Shown: positions 8,222 through 17,203, counted from the stretch's first letter. The stretch is 39,850 nt of DNA from Burkholderiales bacterium (GCA_016790165.1 JAEUPL010000036.1:1-39850), one strand, 5' to 3'. The notes: generated by a model from the sequence alone, not told the origin. Numbers and translations are program-made.

Positions 8222-9429
8222 AGTTTGATGAAAATCCGCCGGCGCCAAAGTCCATACGCCAGCAGGAACATCAGCGCGTTAAAACAGAGCGCGAAGGTCA
8301 GCGATGCGTTCACCGGCTCGAGCCAGCCCCGGTTAATCGCGCCATACAGCAACGCTTTCAGCGACACCGTCGTGGCTGCGGCGCCCGCCGCCGTGGCCAC
8401 CTCGCCAGTGACGACGGATGTGAACTTGATCGTTGCCAATGCCTTCGCAATCAGACCGGAGACGACGAATACGAATAGCGCGTTCACGCCGTAAATTTCG
8501 AACGGGCGCAGCCATTGCGTGGCTCGCCGGCGGACCCAATCTTGGTCGCAGCCATCGATCAACCAGTAGCTGGCCGCCAGCAGGAGCAGCGCCCATCCCC
8601 CGGTGTACGCCACGTAGGACGGTGTCCACAGCGACTTGTTAGTGGGCATCAGCAACGTGTCGAGGACCACGCCGACATACAGAGAGATCAACCCGGCAAG
8701 CATCATCCACACTGCGGTCACTGCGGGTGCCCGCTGGGTCAACAGCCAACGTCCGGTCAGTGCCCCCATGAGCAGCGTCGCCACCGCAGGTAGCGTACTG
8801 AGCAGACCTTCCGGATCCCAGGTTTTCGACTGCGACCACAGATGCCCACCCAGCAGGCGTCGATCGATAAACGCCCCCACATCACGGCCCGGTTCGAGCG
8901 CCCCAGCGATGACCACGCCATTGACATCGGGCACCGGCACGGTGAGCATCACCAATGCGTAGGCTGCGAGCAAACACAACGCAAGCACCCCCAGACCACG
9001 GCTCCGCCACACCAGCACTGCCGGGGCAGCGATCATTGAGCAGAGTCCGATGCGTTGCAACACACCCGGGAGTCGCCAGGTGGAGACGTCGAACGCGGGG
9101 ATGAAGTTCAGGGCGAGACCAATTGCCACAATCAGCAGCGAGCGGCGCCAGAGTTTCAACAGCAACGTGCGGGGTGAGACCCCTGTCGTCCGCGCGCGAT
9201 CAATTGACAACGCCATCGACACGCCAACGATGAAGAGGAAGAATGGGAAAATCCAGTCGGTGAACGTGCAGCCATTCCACGCGGCATGGCGCAACGGCGG
9301 ATAGATGTGCGACCAGTCGCCGGGATTATTCACGAGCACCATCGCGGCAATGGTGAAACCGCGGAATACGTCAAGCGAGCGCAAACGCGATGCGTTGCGC
9401 GGTTCAGGTAGCGGCTCTGCAACAGACAC
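8218..9429 (-). CDS. nagX: NagX/HGSNAT-like membrane acyltransferase (DUF5009)
   Basis: 403 residues with about ten hydrophobic segments. The N-terminus has the family block RLRSLDVFRGFTIAAMVLVN, then HAAWNGCTFTDWIFPFFLFIVGVSMALS, as in COG4299 proteins related to lysosomal heparan-alpha-glucosaminide N-acetyltransferase, which carries acetyl groups across a membrane to terminal glucosamine. Bacterial relatives (NagX) recur in chitin and GlcNAc regulons but their reaction is not firmly known. The start is GTG, 29 bases after the murQ stop. The 3' end overlaps the glycosidase start by 4 bp. A role in acetylating periplasmic glucosamine residues is inference. Confidence 0.88.
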   Translation of the reverse strand: MSVAEPLPEPRNASRLRSLDVFRGFTIAAMVLVNNPGDWSHIYPPLRHAAWNGCTFTDWIFPFFLFIVGVSMALSIDRARTTGVSPRTLLLKLWRRSLLIVAIGLALNFIPAFDVSTWRLPGVLQRIGLCSMIAAPAVLVWRSRGLGVLALCLLAAYALVMLTVPVPDVNGVVIAGALEPGRDVGAFIDRRLLGGHLWSQSKTWDPEGLLSTLPAVATLLMGALTGRWLLTQRAPAVTAVWMMLAGLISLYVGVVLDTLLMPTNKSLWTPSYVAYTGGWALLLLAASYWLIDGCDQDWVRRRATQWLRPFEIYGVNALFVFVVSGLIAKALATIKFTSVVTGEVATAAGAAATTVSLKALLYGAINRGWLEPVNASLTFALCFNALMFLLAYGLWRRRIFIKL

Positions 9430-9458
9430 GTCGATGGGCCCGATTCAGCGCCGTCAGC

Positions 9459-10361
9459 TCAGCGGGCGAGCGCGGCGCGCACATCACCGTCGTTATCAGC
9501 CAGCCGCTGCTGGGCGGCCAACGCATCGACGTCAAGAACGATCATCACGATGGCCGTCTTCACGCGATAGCGACAGGCTTTCAACGCGGACTCTGCGACG
9601 CTCTCTTCGGCCCCGGTGGCGAGTGCAGTCAGACGGATCGCGCGTGCGAGCAGTTTGGCATTGGTGGGCACCAGATCAACCATCAGGTTGCCGTAGACCT
9701 TGTGCAACCGCACCATCAACGCAGTGGAAAAGGTATTCAGTGCGATCTTCTGCGCCGTGCCCGCCTTGAGCCGGGTGCTGCCGGAAACCATCTCGGGCCC
9801 GGTGTCCAGTGTCACGCCCACGTGCGCCTGCGCGCAGACGGGCGAATCGGCGTTGTTCGCGATACCGATGGTGAGCGCACCGGCCTCGCGCGCCGCCCGC
9901 AACGCACCCAGCACATACGGCGTGGTGCCCGAGGCGGCAATGCCAATGACCACGTCGTTGGCGGTCGGTGCGAGTCGCGAAACGTCTAGCGCGCCCTGCT
10001 CGGCGTTGTCTTCCGCCCCCTCGACCGCGCGATAAACCGCCCCAGCACCGCCCGCCAGCAATGCAAGAGAGCGCTCCGCGGGCCAGGCAAAGGTCGGATA
10101 CAGCTCCACACTATCGAGCAGGCCGAGGCGACCGGATGTGCCGGCGCCGGCGTAGATCAGGCGCCCTCCGGCCTTGATCCGTGGCACGGCGCTCGCCACC
10201 GCGCGTGCGAGATCAGCCCCAGCACGTTGAACTGCCGTCGCCGCACGCGCCTGATCAGCCGCCAGCGCTGCAACGAGTTGCTCGACCGGATAGGTATCGA
10301 GGTCAACGTGGTCGGCGCTGGGCCGCTCGGTGGCGAGAATTTTCCGTTTCATGGCAGACAT
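9459..10361 (-). CDS. murQ: N-acetylmuramic acid 6-phosphate etherase
   Basis: 300 residues, the normal MurQ length, with a SIS fold. The glycine-rich signature GAGTSGRLG begins near residue 72, and the two catalytic glutamates known from E. coli MurQ appear as E86 (LLDSVELYP) and E117 (VEGAEDNAE). It removes D-lactate from MurNAc-6-P to give GlcNAc-6-P in the cytoplasm. Its product is the substrate of NagA, encoded two genes upstream. The ATG at 10361 has a second ATG three codons later; either could be used. Its presence shows that the operon handles peptidoglycan-derived sugar and not only chitin. Confidence 0.97.
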   Translation of the reverse strand: MSAMKRKILATERPSADHVDLDTYPVEQLVAALAADQARAATAVQRAGADLARAVASAVPRIKAGGRLIYAGAGTSGRLGLLDSVELYPTFAWPAERSLALLAGGAGAVYRAVEGAEDNAEQGALDVSRLAPTANDVVIGIAASGTTPYVLGALRAAREAGALTIGIANNADSPVCAQAHVGVTLDTGPEMVSGSTRLKAGTAQKIALNTFSTALMVRLHKVYGNLMVDLVPTNAKLLARAIRLTALATGAEESVAESALKACRYRVKTAIVMIVLDVDALAAQQRLADNDGDVRAALAR

Positions 10362-10377
10362 CGATTCGAAGCCCGTG

Positions 10378-11457
10378 TCATGTGGTTCGCGTGACTTTCG
10401 CCAGGTGCGGGGGGTGATCCGGCTCGAGACCTCGCGACCGCGCCAATGCTTCGACCATCAGATAGAAGCTCTGAATCGCGCTCGCCGCATCAAACATTGC
10501 CGAGCCTTCCGCCGCGCCAGTGGATGTAGCGATGTCGACCCACGTCGCCGCAGGGCATTCAACGTGCAGGCTACCTTGCGGCGCCATGATCAAAATGCGC
10601 GCACCGCGCCGCTGCAAATCGCCCGCCAAACGCAACAACCCCGCCTGCTCCGGCCCACGCACCGCAAGAATTAGCACAGGATAACCCGCTTCGATCAGCG
10701 CCTGGGGCCCGTGTCTCACCTCCGCCCCGGAGAACGCCTCGGCCTGAATGCCACACACCTCCTTGAACTTGAGCGCCATCTCTGCCGCGATGGCCAACCC
10801 GGCGCCGCGCCCGATGACGAACAGGCGATCCGCGGTACGCAACTGATCAACGGCAGTCGACCAATCGGCCAGCACCGCGCGCTGCAACAGTCCGGGCAGC
10901 GCAGGCAACGCGCGGCGCACAGCATCATCGTCGGCCAGCTCTGCGAAGAGGCAGAGACCGGCAACCAACTCCGCGATGAAGCTTTTGGTGGCCGCGACAC
11001 TCTGCTCCGGCCCCGCGCAAAGATCCACAACGTGTTCGGCTGCGGCGGCCAGCGGTGATGCGGTCGCGTTGACAAACGCCGCCGTCAGTGCGCCACGCGC
11101 GCGCAGATGGCTCAGAGCGGCGACCAGGTCCGGGCTCTGTCCCGACTGCGACAGCGCAAGCGCCGCCACCTGCGGCCCGCCGATGGGCGCCTGATGCAGT
11201 GTGACGGCCGAGGGCGGCAGCGACGCCGCCACCCAACCCAGGCGCGATAGCAGCAGATACGCGAGGTGACTCGCCGCGTGGTCTGAGCTGCCGCGCGCGA
11301 CCGTCAGCACCTGCGGGTGTGAAATCCTGCGCAACGCCGCCGCCAGCGACTGAATGGCCGGACCGCTGCGCTCCATCAGCCGCGCGGACACGCCGGGCGA
11401 GTCCCGCGCCTCGATCTGCATCTGCGACGATTGGGGCTCGCCCTGGTGCTCAATCAC
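10378..11457 (-). CDS. nagB-II: SIS-domain glucosamine-6-phosphate deaminase (NagB-II type)
   Basis: 359 residues with two SIS domains like the isomerase half of GlmS but lacking the glutaminase half. Seen motifs: ARGSSDHAA, SQSGQSPDL, AATKSF, then GRG and the ALKFKE...E...HGP block that holds the isomerase/deaminase residues. NagB-II proteins of this type turn GlcN-6-P into fructose-6-P plus ammonia and replace the classical NagB in many proteobacteria. The GTG start at 11457 overlaps the nagA stop by 8 bp; an ATG at 11421 is an alternative. It lies between nagA and murQ, so the three enzymes form a linear pathway. Confidence 0.93.
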   Translation of the reverse strand: MIEHQGEPQSSQMQIEARDSPGVSARLMERSGPAIQSLAAALRRISHPQVLTVARGSSDHAASHLAYLLLSRLGWVAASLPPSAVTLHQAPIGGPQVAALALSQSGQSPDLVAALSHLRARGALTAAFVNATASPLAAAAEHVVDLCAGPEQSVAATKSFIAELVAGLCLFAELADDDAVRRALPALPGLLQRAVLADWSTAVDQLRTADRLFVIGRGAGLAIAAEMALKFKEVCGIQAEAFSGAEVRHGPQALIEAGYPVLILAVRGPEQAGLLRLAGDLQRRGARILIMAPQGSLHVECPAATWVDIATSTGAAEGSAMFDAASAIQSFYLMVEALARSRGLEPDHPPHLAKVTRTT

Positions 11458-12565
11458 ACAACCGCCCTGCGCGCATCACACTGCGCAATGTGAGATCACG
11501 ATCCAGGGTCAGCACATCCGCCACCGCACCGACCGCGAGTCGCCCCCGATCGTGCAAGCCAACATAGTCGGCCGCAACGGTTGCCGTGCGACGCGATGCC
11601 TCGGCGAGATCGAGACCGAGCACATTCACCAGATTGCGAAACGCCTGTTCCATGGTAAGCACGGAACCCGCCAGCGTGCCGTCGGCCAGCCGCACCCCAC
11701 CCATACAGCGGGTAACGAGTTGCCGCCCCAAACGGTATTCGCCATCGGGCATACCGGCAGCCGCCGTGGAGTCTGTCACGCAATAGAGCCCCGCGATGCA
11801 GCGCAACGCGACGCGAATGGCGCCGGGATGCACATGCAGGAGGTCCGGAATGATTTCAGCATGCGCCGCGTGCGCCAACGCCGCACCGGCCACGCCGGGC
11901 GCGCGATGATGCAAGCCGCTCATGGCGTTAAACAAGTGCGTGAATCCGGTCGCCCCAGCGGCCAGCGCCGCGCGCGCGTTCTCATAGGTGGCGTCGGTGT
12001 GCCCGAGTTGCACGCGAATACCGATTGCCGTCAACGCGGGGATCACCTCAGCCTGCCCCGGCACGTCGGGCGCCAGCGTCAGGACGCGAATCGGAACAAT
12101 GGAATGCAGTGCAGCGACTTCGTCGAGTGTCACGGCACGCGTGAAATTGGGTTGCGCTCCGAGCTTGGCTTCGCTGATGAAGGGCCCTTCGAGATGCACG
12201 CCAGCGATATAGGCCTCGGCGCCCTGCTGCTGGGAAACGGCTGCGATGCCGGCGAAGGCACGCTCCAGCTCCGCTCGCGGCGCCGTCATGGTGGTGGCGA
12301 GGAGTGTCGTCGTACCTGTGCGCAAATGTGTTGCCGCCACGGTACGCGCTGCGTCGGCACCGTCCATGATGTCGGCCCCACCGCCGCCGTGCACGTGCAG
12401 ATCGACAAACCCCGGAATCAGCAGCGCCTCTGAGGTGCTGCGCACCTCGGCTTCAGTCACGGCCGCGCCGTGAATGGCTGCAATGCGCCCGCTCGCGGCG
12501 TCCGCATCAAGGCGGCCGCGAATCCAGCCGGTGGGTGTGAGGACATCTCCGTGGAGCGACGTCAT
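11450..12565 (-). CDS. nagA: N-acetylglucosamine-6-phosphate deacetylase
   Basis: 371 residues of the amidohydrolase fold. Metal and catalytic residues are in place: H57/H59 (PGFVDLHVHGGGG), E126 (HLEGPF), H189 (GHTDATY), H210 (THLFNAMSGLHHR) and D265 (YCVTDSTAAAG). It removes acetate from GlcNAc-6-P to give GlcN-6-P for the deaminase encoded next. It is the first gene of the minus-strand string. The ATG at 12565 has no clear Shine-Dalgarno, and a TGATAAAA box lies only about 8 bases upstream, so translation may be leaderless. The spacing to the divergent membrane-protein gene is 100 bp. Confidence 0.96.
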   Translation of the reverse strand: MTSLHGDVLTPTGWIRGRLDADAASGRIAAIHGAAVTEAEVRSTSEALLIPGFVDLHVHGGGGADIMDGADAARTVAATHLRTGTTTLLATTMTAPRAELERAFAGIAAVSQQQGAEAYIAGVHLEGPFISEAKLGAQPNFTRAVTLDEVAALHSIVPIRVLTLAPDVPGQAEVIPALTAIGIRVQLGHTDATYENARAALAAGATGFTHLFNAMSGLHHRAPGVAGAALAHAAHAEIIPDLLHVHPGAIRVALRCIAGLYCVTDSTAAAGMPDGEYRLGRQLVTRCMGGVRLADGTLAGSVLTMEQAFRNLVNVLGLDLAEASRRTATVAADYVGLHDRGRLAVGAVADVLTLDRDLTLRSVMRAGRLCD

Positions 12566-12665
12566 GGGGCAGTTTTATCACTCGTGCAAGCCAGCGCGGC
12601 GCGCGGCGAAAGCCCGGCATGCGACACGACACGACGCGTCGGCGTGTGGCTCATAGTAAAACCTC

Positions 12666-13910
12666 ATGACCATGACGCTCACCTACCTCTGGACCGGATT
12701 TTTCATCGTTGGCTTTGTGGCAGCGCTGGTGCAGTGGCTGGTGCTGGGTGATGCCACCGTGTTCAAGCGAATCGCCGACGGCACCTTCTCCGCCGCCAAG
12801 GTCGCCGTGATGGACATTTCGCTACCGCTCGCGGGTGTGATGACGTTTTGGCTGGGCATTCTGGCGGTTGGCGAGAAGGCAGGCGCCATCGCAATCGTGA
12901 GCCGCTGGATCGCTCCGTTCTTTGCCCGGATCTTTCCGTCCGTGCCGCGCGACCATCCCGCCAACGGGCACATGATCATGAATTACTCGGCCAATTTCCT
13001 CGGCCTGGATAACGCCGCCACACCGCTCGGCCTGAAGGCGATGAAGAGCCTGCAGGAATTGAATCCGCAAAAAGACACGGCGAGCGACGCGCAGTTGATG
13101 TTTCTGGTGATTCAGACCGCCGGGCTGACGCTGATTCCGCTGTCCGTCATCGCCCAGCGCGCAGTGCTCGGCGCCGCCAACCCGACCGACATCTTCATTC
13201 CAACGCTGATCGCCACGTACGTCGGCACCGCAGTGGCGATCATCCTCTGCTGCGTGAAGCAGCGCATCAGCCTGCTGGACCGCGTGTTGCTTGGCTGGCT
13301 GGGCGGTATCGCCCTGGCCTTGGCGCTGATGGTATGGCTCATGACCACGCAGCTCGACAAGGCGCAGATTGAAACCGTCTCGCTGATTGCGTCCAACGTC
13401 ATCCTGTTCGGCATCATTGTGGCGTTCCTCGCGTTGGGGCTGAAGCGCAAGATCAATGTCTACGAGGCGTTCATCGAGGGGGCCAAGGACGGGGTGCAGA
13501 CGGCGATCACCATCATCCCCTACCTCGTTGCGATGCTCGTGGCGATCAGTGTGCTGCGCAATTCCGGGCTGCTGGAGATGCTGGTCAAGGGCGCTGCCTG
13601 GATGTTCGCGTCGCTCGGCGTGAATGCAGATTTCGTTGGCGCCCTGCCGACCGCACTCATGAAATCGGTGAGCGGCAGCGGTGCCCGGGCCATGATGATC
13701 GACGCCATCAAAACCTACGGCGTCGACTCCTTCGTGGGACGGCTGGCCAGCATCATGCAAGGCTCGTCGGACACTACCCTCTACATCATCGCGCTCTACT
13801 TCGGCTCGGTCGGCATCGCCAAAGTGCGCTATGGCGTTGCGTACGGCCTGCTCGCCGATCTGGCGGGCGTGCTGGCGGCGATCTGGGTGGCATATCTGTT
13901 CTTCGGTTAA
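12666..13910 (+). CDS. SpmA/SpmB-like fused nucleoside-recognition-domain membrane protein
   Basis: 414 residues, strongly hydrophobic. The N-terminal half resembles SpmA (MNYSANFLGLDNAATPLGLKAMKSL region), and the C-terminal half resembles SpmB (ALPTALMKSVSGSGARAMMIDA, and the IMQGSSDTTLYIIALYFGSVG block). In Bacillus the two separate proteins are needed for spore-core dehydration; in Gram-negatives a fused version with two gate-type nucleoside-recognition domains is common and its substrate is unknown. It diverges from nagA across 100 bp and is followed after 3 bp by the next gene, then by ddl. A cell-envelope transport role is possible but not shown. Confidence 0.88.
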   Translation: MTMTLTYLWTGFFIVGFVAALVQWLVLGDATVFKRIADGTFSAAKVAVMDISLPLAGVMTFWLGILAVGEKAGAIAIVSRWIAPFFARIFPSVPRDHPANGHMIMNYSANFLGLDNAATPLGLKAMKSLQELNPQKDTASDAQLMFLVIQTAGLTLIPLSVIAQRAVLGAANPTDIFIPTLIATYVGTAVAIILCCVKQRISLLDRVLLGWLGGIALALALMVWLMTTQLDKAQIETVSLIASNVILFGIIVAFLALGLKRKINVYEAFIEGAKDGVQTAITIIPYLVAMLVAISVLRNSGLLEMLVKGAAWMFASLGVNADFVGALPTALMKSVSGSGARAMMIDAIKTYGVDSFVGRLASIMQGSSDTTLYIIALYFGSVGIAKVRYGVAYGLLADLAGVLAAIWVAYLFFG

Positions 13911-13913
13911 GAA

Positions 13914-14987
13914 GTGCCGGCACCGAGAAACCATCTGACGCCACAACCGCCGCGAGTGAACGCTCGTGCACTTGGCGCGGCATCACTGGCGCTCGCAGCG
14001 ATGCCGCTGGCAGGCATTGCAACAGTCGACGCCATGACTTTGCATCGCGACGGCACCACACTGATCCTCTCGGGCGAGGTTGTCCGCCGTGATCTCGATG
14101 CGGTGCAAGCGGAGTTCGCCCAACCTCCCGCCATCACGCATGTGGTGCTGCGCAACTCGATGGGCGGGAATAGCTGGACGGGCTATCGGCTGGGCGAACT
14201 GTTCCGCGGGAAGGGCGTGACGACGGTGGTGTCGGGCCATTGCGTCTCGTCCTGCTCGCGGCTGTTTCTGGGCGGACGGCAGCGCTTGTTCTCCGACGAC
14301 TACCCGGCGAGCCTGACCTACGTGGGCTTTCATGGGCACTACGATTTCGGGAAATTGAACATCGCAGCGGTGGAGAAAAACGACCTGCTGCAATGGACGC
14401 TCAAATTTACCGATGGCAAGGCCGACCCGGCGCTGGTGAAGCGCTGGATCGCGATCGAGCGGCGGGCCGGCGACGTGCGCTTCTACCCACCGGCGGCGGC
14501 GTCGCGATTCGGGCAGGCCACGGTGCTGTGTCAGGGCAACGAGTCGGTGCGTCCGCAGCAATGCGAAAAGATTGCCACCCACGCGCTGGCACAGGGCATC
14601 GTCACGGCGCAGACACTGTGGTCCAGCCCGGATGCATCCCACCTGCTTTACGGCGCGCGGCGCGTGCAGTATCCAACCTCCGCGTTCGCCACGCTCGATC
14701 AGGCCGATCGTTTGCCGGTGCGCAACGCGGTGGCGCGGCGTGATTTCGCGCTGTTCAAACAGGCTGCGCTGCCGCGCGCGTTTGCGGTCTCCGCAAACGG
14801 CCTGCACTGGGCCTGGGCGGCGAACGATCCGAATTCGGTGGACGTGGCACTCGCGCGCTGCAGGAGCAACGGCGGTGGCCGCACCACGGGCGCAAAGTGC
14901 GTGCTCTACGCGGTGGATGAGCGTGTGGTCTATGCGGGGCAGACCGGGACGCCGGGGGCGACGCGCCACCTAAAATCCCTGCCATGA
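13914..14987 (+). CDS. Secreted COG3904-like protein of unknown function
   Basis: 357 residues with an N-terminal signal-like segment (about 18-36). The middle part resembles the ClpP/crotonase-like fold of COG3904 proteins: [20 protein letters not shown] (about 78-97) and [15 protein letters not shown] with a close cysteine pair (C110, C114). No Ser-Lys or Ser-His-Asp catalytic set can be named with confidence. The GTG start lies 3 bp after the preceding stop, and the 3' end overlaps ddl by 4 bp (ATGA). It is thus coupled both to the SpmAB-like protein and to a cell-wall ligase. No enzymatic function is claimed. Confidence 0.8.
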   Translation: MPAPRNHLTPQPPRVNARALGAASLALAAMPLAGIATVDAMTLHRDGTTLILSGEVVRRDLDAVQAEFAQPPAITHVVLRNSMGGNSWTGYRLGELFRGKGVTTVVSGHCVSSCSRLFLGGRQRLFSDDYPASLTYVGFHGHYDFGKLNIAAVEKNDLLQWTLKFTDGKADPALVKRWIAIERRAGDVRFYPPAAASRFGQATVLCQGNESVRPQQCEKIATHALAQGIVTAQTLWSSPDASHLLYGARRVQYPTSAFATLDQADRLPVRNAVARRDFALFKQAALPRAFAVSANGLHWAWAANDPNSVDVALARCRSNGGGRTTGAKCVLYAVDERVVYAGQTGTPGATRHLKSLP

Positions 14988-16015
14988 AGAAAACACGCGT
15001 CCTCGTCCTTGCCGGCGGTCAGTCCGGAGAACATGAAGTCTCGATCAACAGCGCGCGCAGCATCCTTGCGGCGTTGCCCGATGACCGGTTTGAAGTCACC
15101 AGCGTGGTGATTTCGCGCGAGGGCCGGTGGCTGCCGGCAGCCGAGTCGCGTCGCGCGCTGGAGCGCGGTAGCGCGCCCTCGGGCGGCGAGCTGGTGCTGC
15201 ATCAGGCGCGTGCGGCGGAAGGCTACGACGTGGTGTTCCCGATCCTGCACGGCCCGAATGGTGAGGACGGCACGGTACAGGGCATGCTCAAGCTCGCGGG
15301 CATTCCCTGCGTCGGCTCCGGCGTGCTCGGCAGCGCCGTCTGCATGGACAAGGTCATGGCGAAAGCCGTGCTCGCCGCGCACGGCATTGCGCAGGTGCCC
15401 TACCTGCTGGTGACGCGCGCCGAGTTCGCCAGCGCGCCCGAGGCCGTGATTGAGCGCCTCCACGCGCTGCCGTTCCCGCTGTTCGTGAAACCTGCGAACC
15501 TGGGTTCGAGTGTGGGCATCTCGAAGGCACGCGACGATGCCGAGCTGCGCGTGGCGTTGCGTCTGGCGCTGGAACACGACCGGCGCGTGATCGTCGAAAC
15601 CGCGGCCGGCGCCGGGGCGGGCAAGCCGCGCGAGATTGAGGTGGGCATACTCGGCAACGACGAGCCCAAGGCAAGCCCGGTCGGTGAGCTGACCTTCGAC
15701 AGCGAGTTCTACGACTACGAAACGAAGTACACCGCAGGCCGCGCCGAGATGCATATCCCCGCACAGGTGCCCTCCGAGATTGCCGAGCGTGCGCGCCGTC
15801 TGGCGATTGCCGCGTTCCGCGCGCTGGATTGCGCGGGCCTGGCGCGCGTCGATTTTTTCTACGTCGAAGCCACGGGCGAGCTCTTTCTCAACGAAGTCAA
15901 CACCATGCCCGGCTTCACCAAGACCTCGATGTACCCCGAGCTGTGGCGTGCGGCAGGGATTGGCTACGGTGAACTGGTTTCAACCCTCGTCTCTCTCGCG
16001 CTCGAACGCAGATAG
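14984..16015 (+). CDS. ddl: D-alanine--D-alanine ligase
   Basis: 343 residues, an ATP-grasp enzyme joining two D-Ala for the peptidoglycan pentapeptide. Seen blocks: [15 protein letters not shown] near the N-terminus, [36 protein letters not shown] (ATP loop), [18 protein letters not shown] and the metal-binding [16 protein letters not shown] at the C-terminus. Length and all blocks are normal. The start overlaps the preceding gene by ATGA. Ddl is usually in the dcw cluster; here it stands apart, near the cell-wall recycling operon, and may be a second copy in the genome. Confidence 0.97.
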   Translation: MKKTRVLVLAGGQSGEHEVSINSARSILAALPDDRFEVTSVVISREGRWLPAAESRRALERGSAPSGGELVLHQARAAEGYDVVFPILHGPNGEDGTVQGMLKLAGIPCVGSGVLGSAVCMDKVMAKAVLAAHGIAQVPYLLVTRAEFASAPEAVIERLHALPFPLFVKPANLGSSVGISKARDDAELRVALRLALEHDRRVIVETAAGAGAGKPREIEVGILGNDEPKASPVGELTFDSEFYDYETKYTAGRAEMHIPAQVPSEIAERARRLAIAAFRALDCAGLARVDFFYVEATGELFLNEVNTMPGFTKTSMYPELWRAAGIGYGELVSTLVSLALERR

Positions 16016-16078
16016 GCGCGCGACCCGACGCAGCGCGCGCAAATCGGGGACGCAAACGCTGCGGTTGTCGGCTATCAG

Positions 16079-16112
16079 CTTTTTGCCATTTACCACCGTC
16101 CAGCGGTCGATA
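16079..16112. repeat. Dispersed intergenic repeat, copy A
   Basis: A 34-base stretch matching 29 of 34 positions with 33284-33317. The shared core runs from ctttttgccatt through ccagcggtcg. It lies in the 261-bp gap after ddl. Further downstream (about 16170-16195) a tcgtcgttag motif recalls the second unit seen near copy B. The rest of this gap shows no gene I can support. Confidence 0.6.
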
Positions 16113-16276
16113 GCCGCCGATTTTTGGCAAAGTCGACTCGTGAGGAAAATGGTCTTGAATGACCATAGAATCGTCGTTAGCACGAAAAAGCCATAGTACT
16201 TGGCGTGGGCACCACCGTCGGCGCCGGCACCCAACTTCCGCGTCCATTCTGCTGCGTCCATTCTGGAGGATTGATC

Positions 16277-16636
16277 ATGAAACTGCTCGCCAATGGCATC
16301 GTCGCACTGGTTGCGCTGATTCACATTTACATCGTGTACCTGGAGATGTTCCTGTGGACGACGCCCAAGGGCCAGAAGGCGTTCGGCATCACGGCCGATT
16401 TCGCGCAGCAGTCAAAAACGCTCGCCGCCAATCAGGGCCTGTACAACGGCTTTCTCGCCGCCGGGCTGATCTGGGGCCTGGTCAAAGATGACGCCGCGGG
16501 CTTCGAGATCAAACTGTTCTTCCTCGTCTGTGTGTTGATCGCCGGGCTGTACGGCGCGGCGACCGCATCGAAGCGCATCCTCTACGTGCAAGCGGTGCCG
16601 GCCCTGCTCGGCATCGCGGCGCTCTTGCTGGCGTAG
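16277..16636 (+). CDS. DUF1304 family small membrane protein
   Basis: 119 residues with four hydrophobic segments. The N-terminal block LLANGIVALVALIHIYIVYLEMFLW followed by TTPKGQKAFG is the DUF1304 signature. The start is chosen at an ATG with GGAGG 8 bases upstream. Function is unknown; family members are inner-membrane proteins of about 120 residues. It stands alone after copy A of the dispersed repeat and converges on the thioesterase gene. Confidence 0.9.
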   Translation: MKLLANGIVALVALIHIYIVYLEMFLWTTPKGQKAFGITADFAQQSKTLAANQGLYNGFLAAGLIWGLVKDDAAGFEIKLFFLVCVLIAGLYGAATASKRILYVQAVPALLGIAALLLA

Positions 16637-16684
16637 CGCGGCGACACTCCGACGCGCGCGCCCCGGCCGTCGCTCAGGTGGCGA

Positions 16685-17203
16685 CTACGTCGCCTTGTTG
16701 GGGGGCGGCGCGAACCGGAGGAAGTTGCCCTCGCCATCCGGGAACGCATCGCCCAGCTTGAAGATGCCGCCGACGCGAGCGATGAGCTTGCCGTCGGCAA
16801 ACACTTTGCCTTGGGCAAACGCCATGCTGCGCGTGACTTTCAGGACGTCCGCTTCGCCGTCAATCCAGGCGCCTACGCCGGCCGGTGCGATGTAGTCGAC
16901 CTGCAGGTTGATGGTGGGCAGAAATCGCCGGTGGCCAAGGCCTTGATACATGATGGCGTACGGCAACAGCATGTCGGCAAACGTGGCGAGCATGCCGCCG
17001 TGCAGGCCACCGCGCAGGTTAGTGAGGCGGGGCGACACGCGAAAGCCCAGCCTGAGCCGATCATCCCGCCAGCAGCCGAAGAAACGGGTGTTGTGGGTGG
17101 CAAATCCCACCCCGAGGTCCACGGGCTGAAAGCCCGCAGGTGGCCGGTCGTCCGTGCCCGACTCGGCACGGCCTTGTTCGGTCGGTGCGCTCATCGCGGT
17201 CAT
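16685..17203 (-). CDS. PaaI-like hotdog-fold thioesterase
   Basis: 172 residues with the hotdog thioesterase core: LRGGLHGGMLATFADMLLPYAI contains the HGG turn and the usual catalytic Asp of the PaaI group, followed by TINLQVDYIAPAG. Such enzymes hydrolyse acyl-CoA thioesters; the substrate here is not predictable. The start at 17203 forms an ATGA overlap with the stop of the upstream histidine-phosphatase gene. Together with that gene and arsR it forms a likely minus-strand operon. Confidence 0.88.
   Translation of the reverse strand: MTAMSAPTEQGRAESGTDDRPPAGFQPVDLGVGFATHNTRFFGCWRDDRLRLGFRVSPRLTNLRGGLHGGMLATFADMLLPYAIMYQGLGHRRFLPTINLQVDYIAPAGVGAWIDGEADVLKVTRSMAFAQGKVFADGKLIARVGGIFKLGDAFPDGEGNFLRFAPPPNKAT

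Noticed and set aside
12822-13946. 374-codon minus-strand frame opposite the SpmAB-like gene
   Set aside because: Polar, His/Asp/Arg-rich antisense translation of a hydrophobic protein; no motif and no ribosome site.
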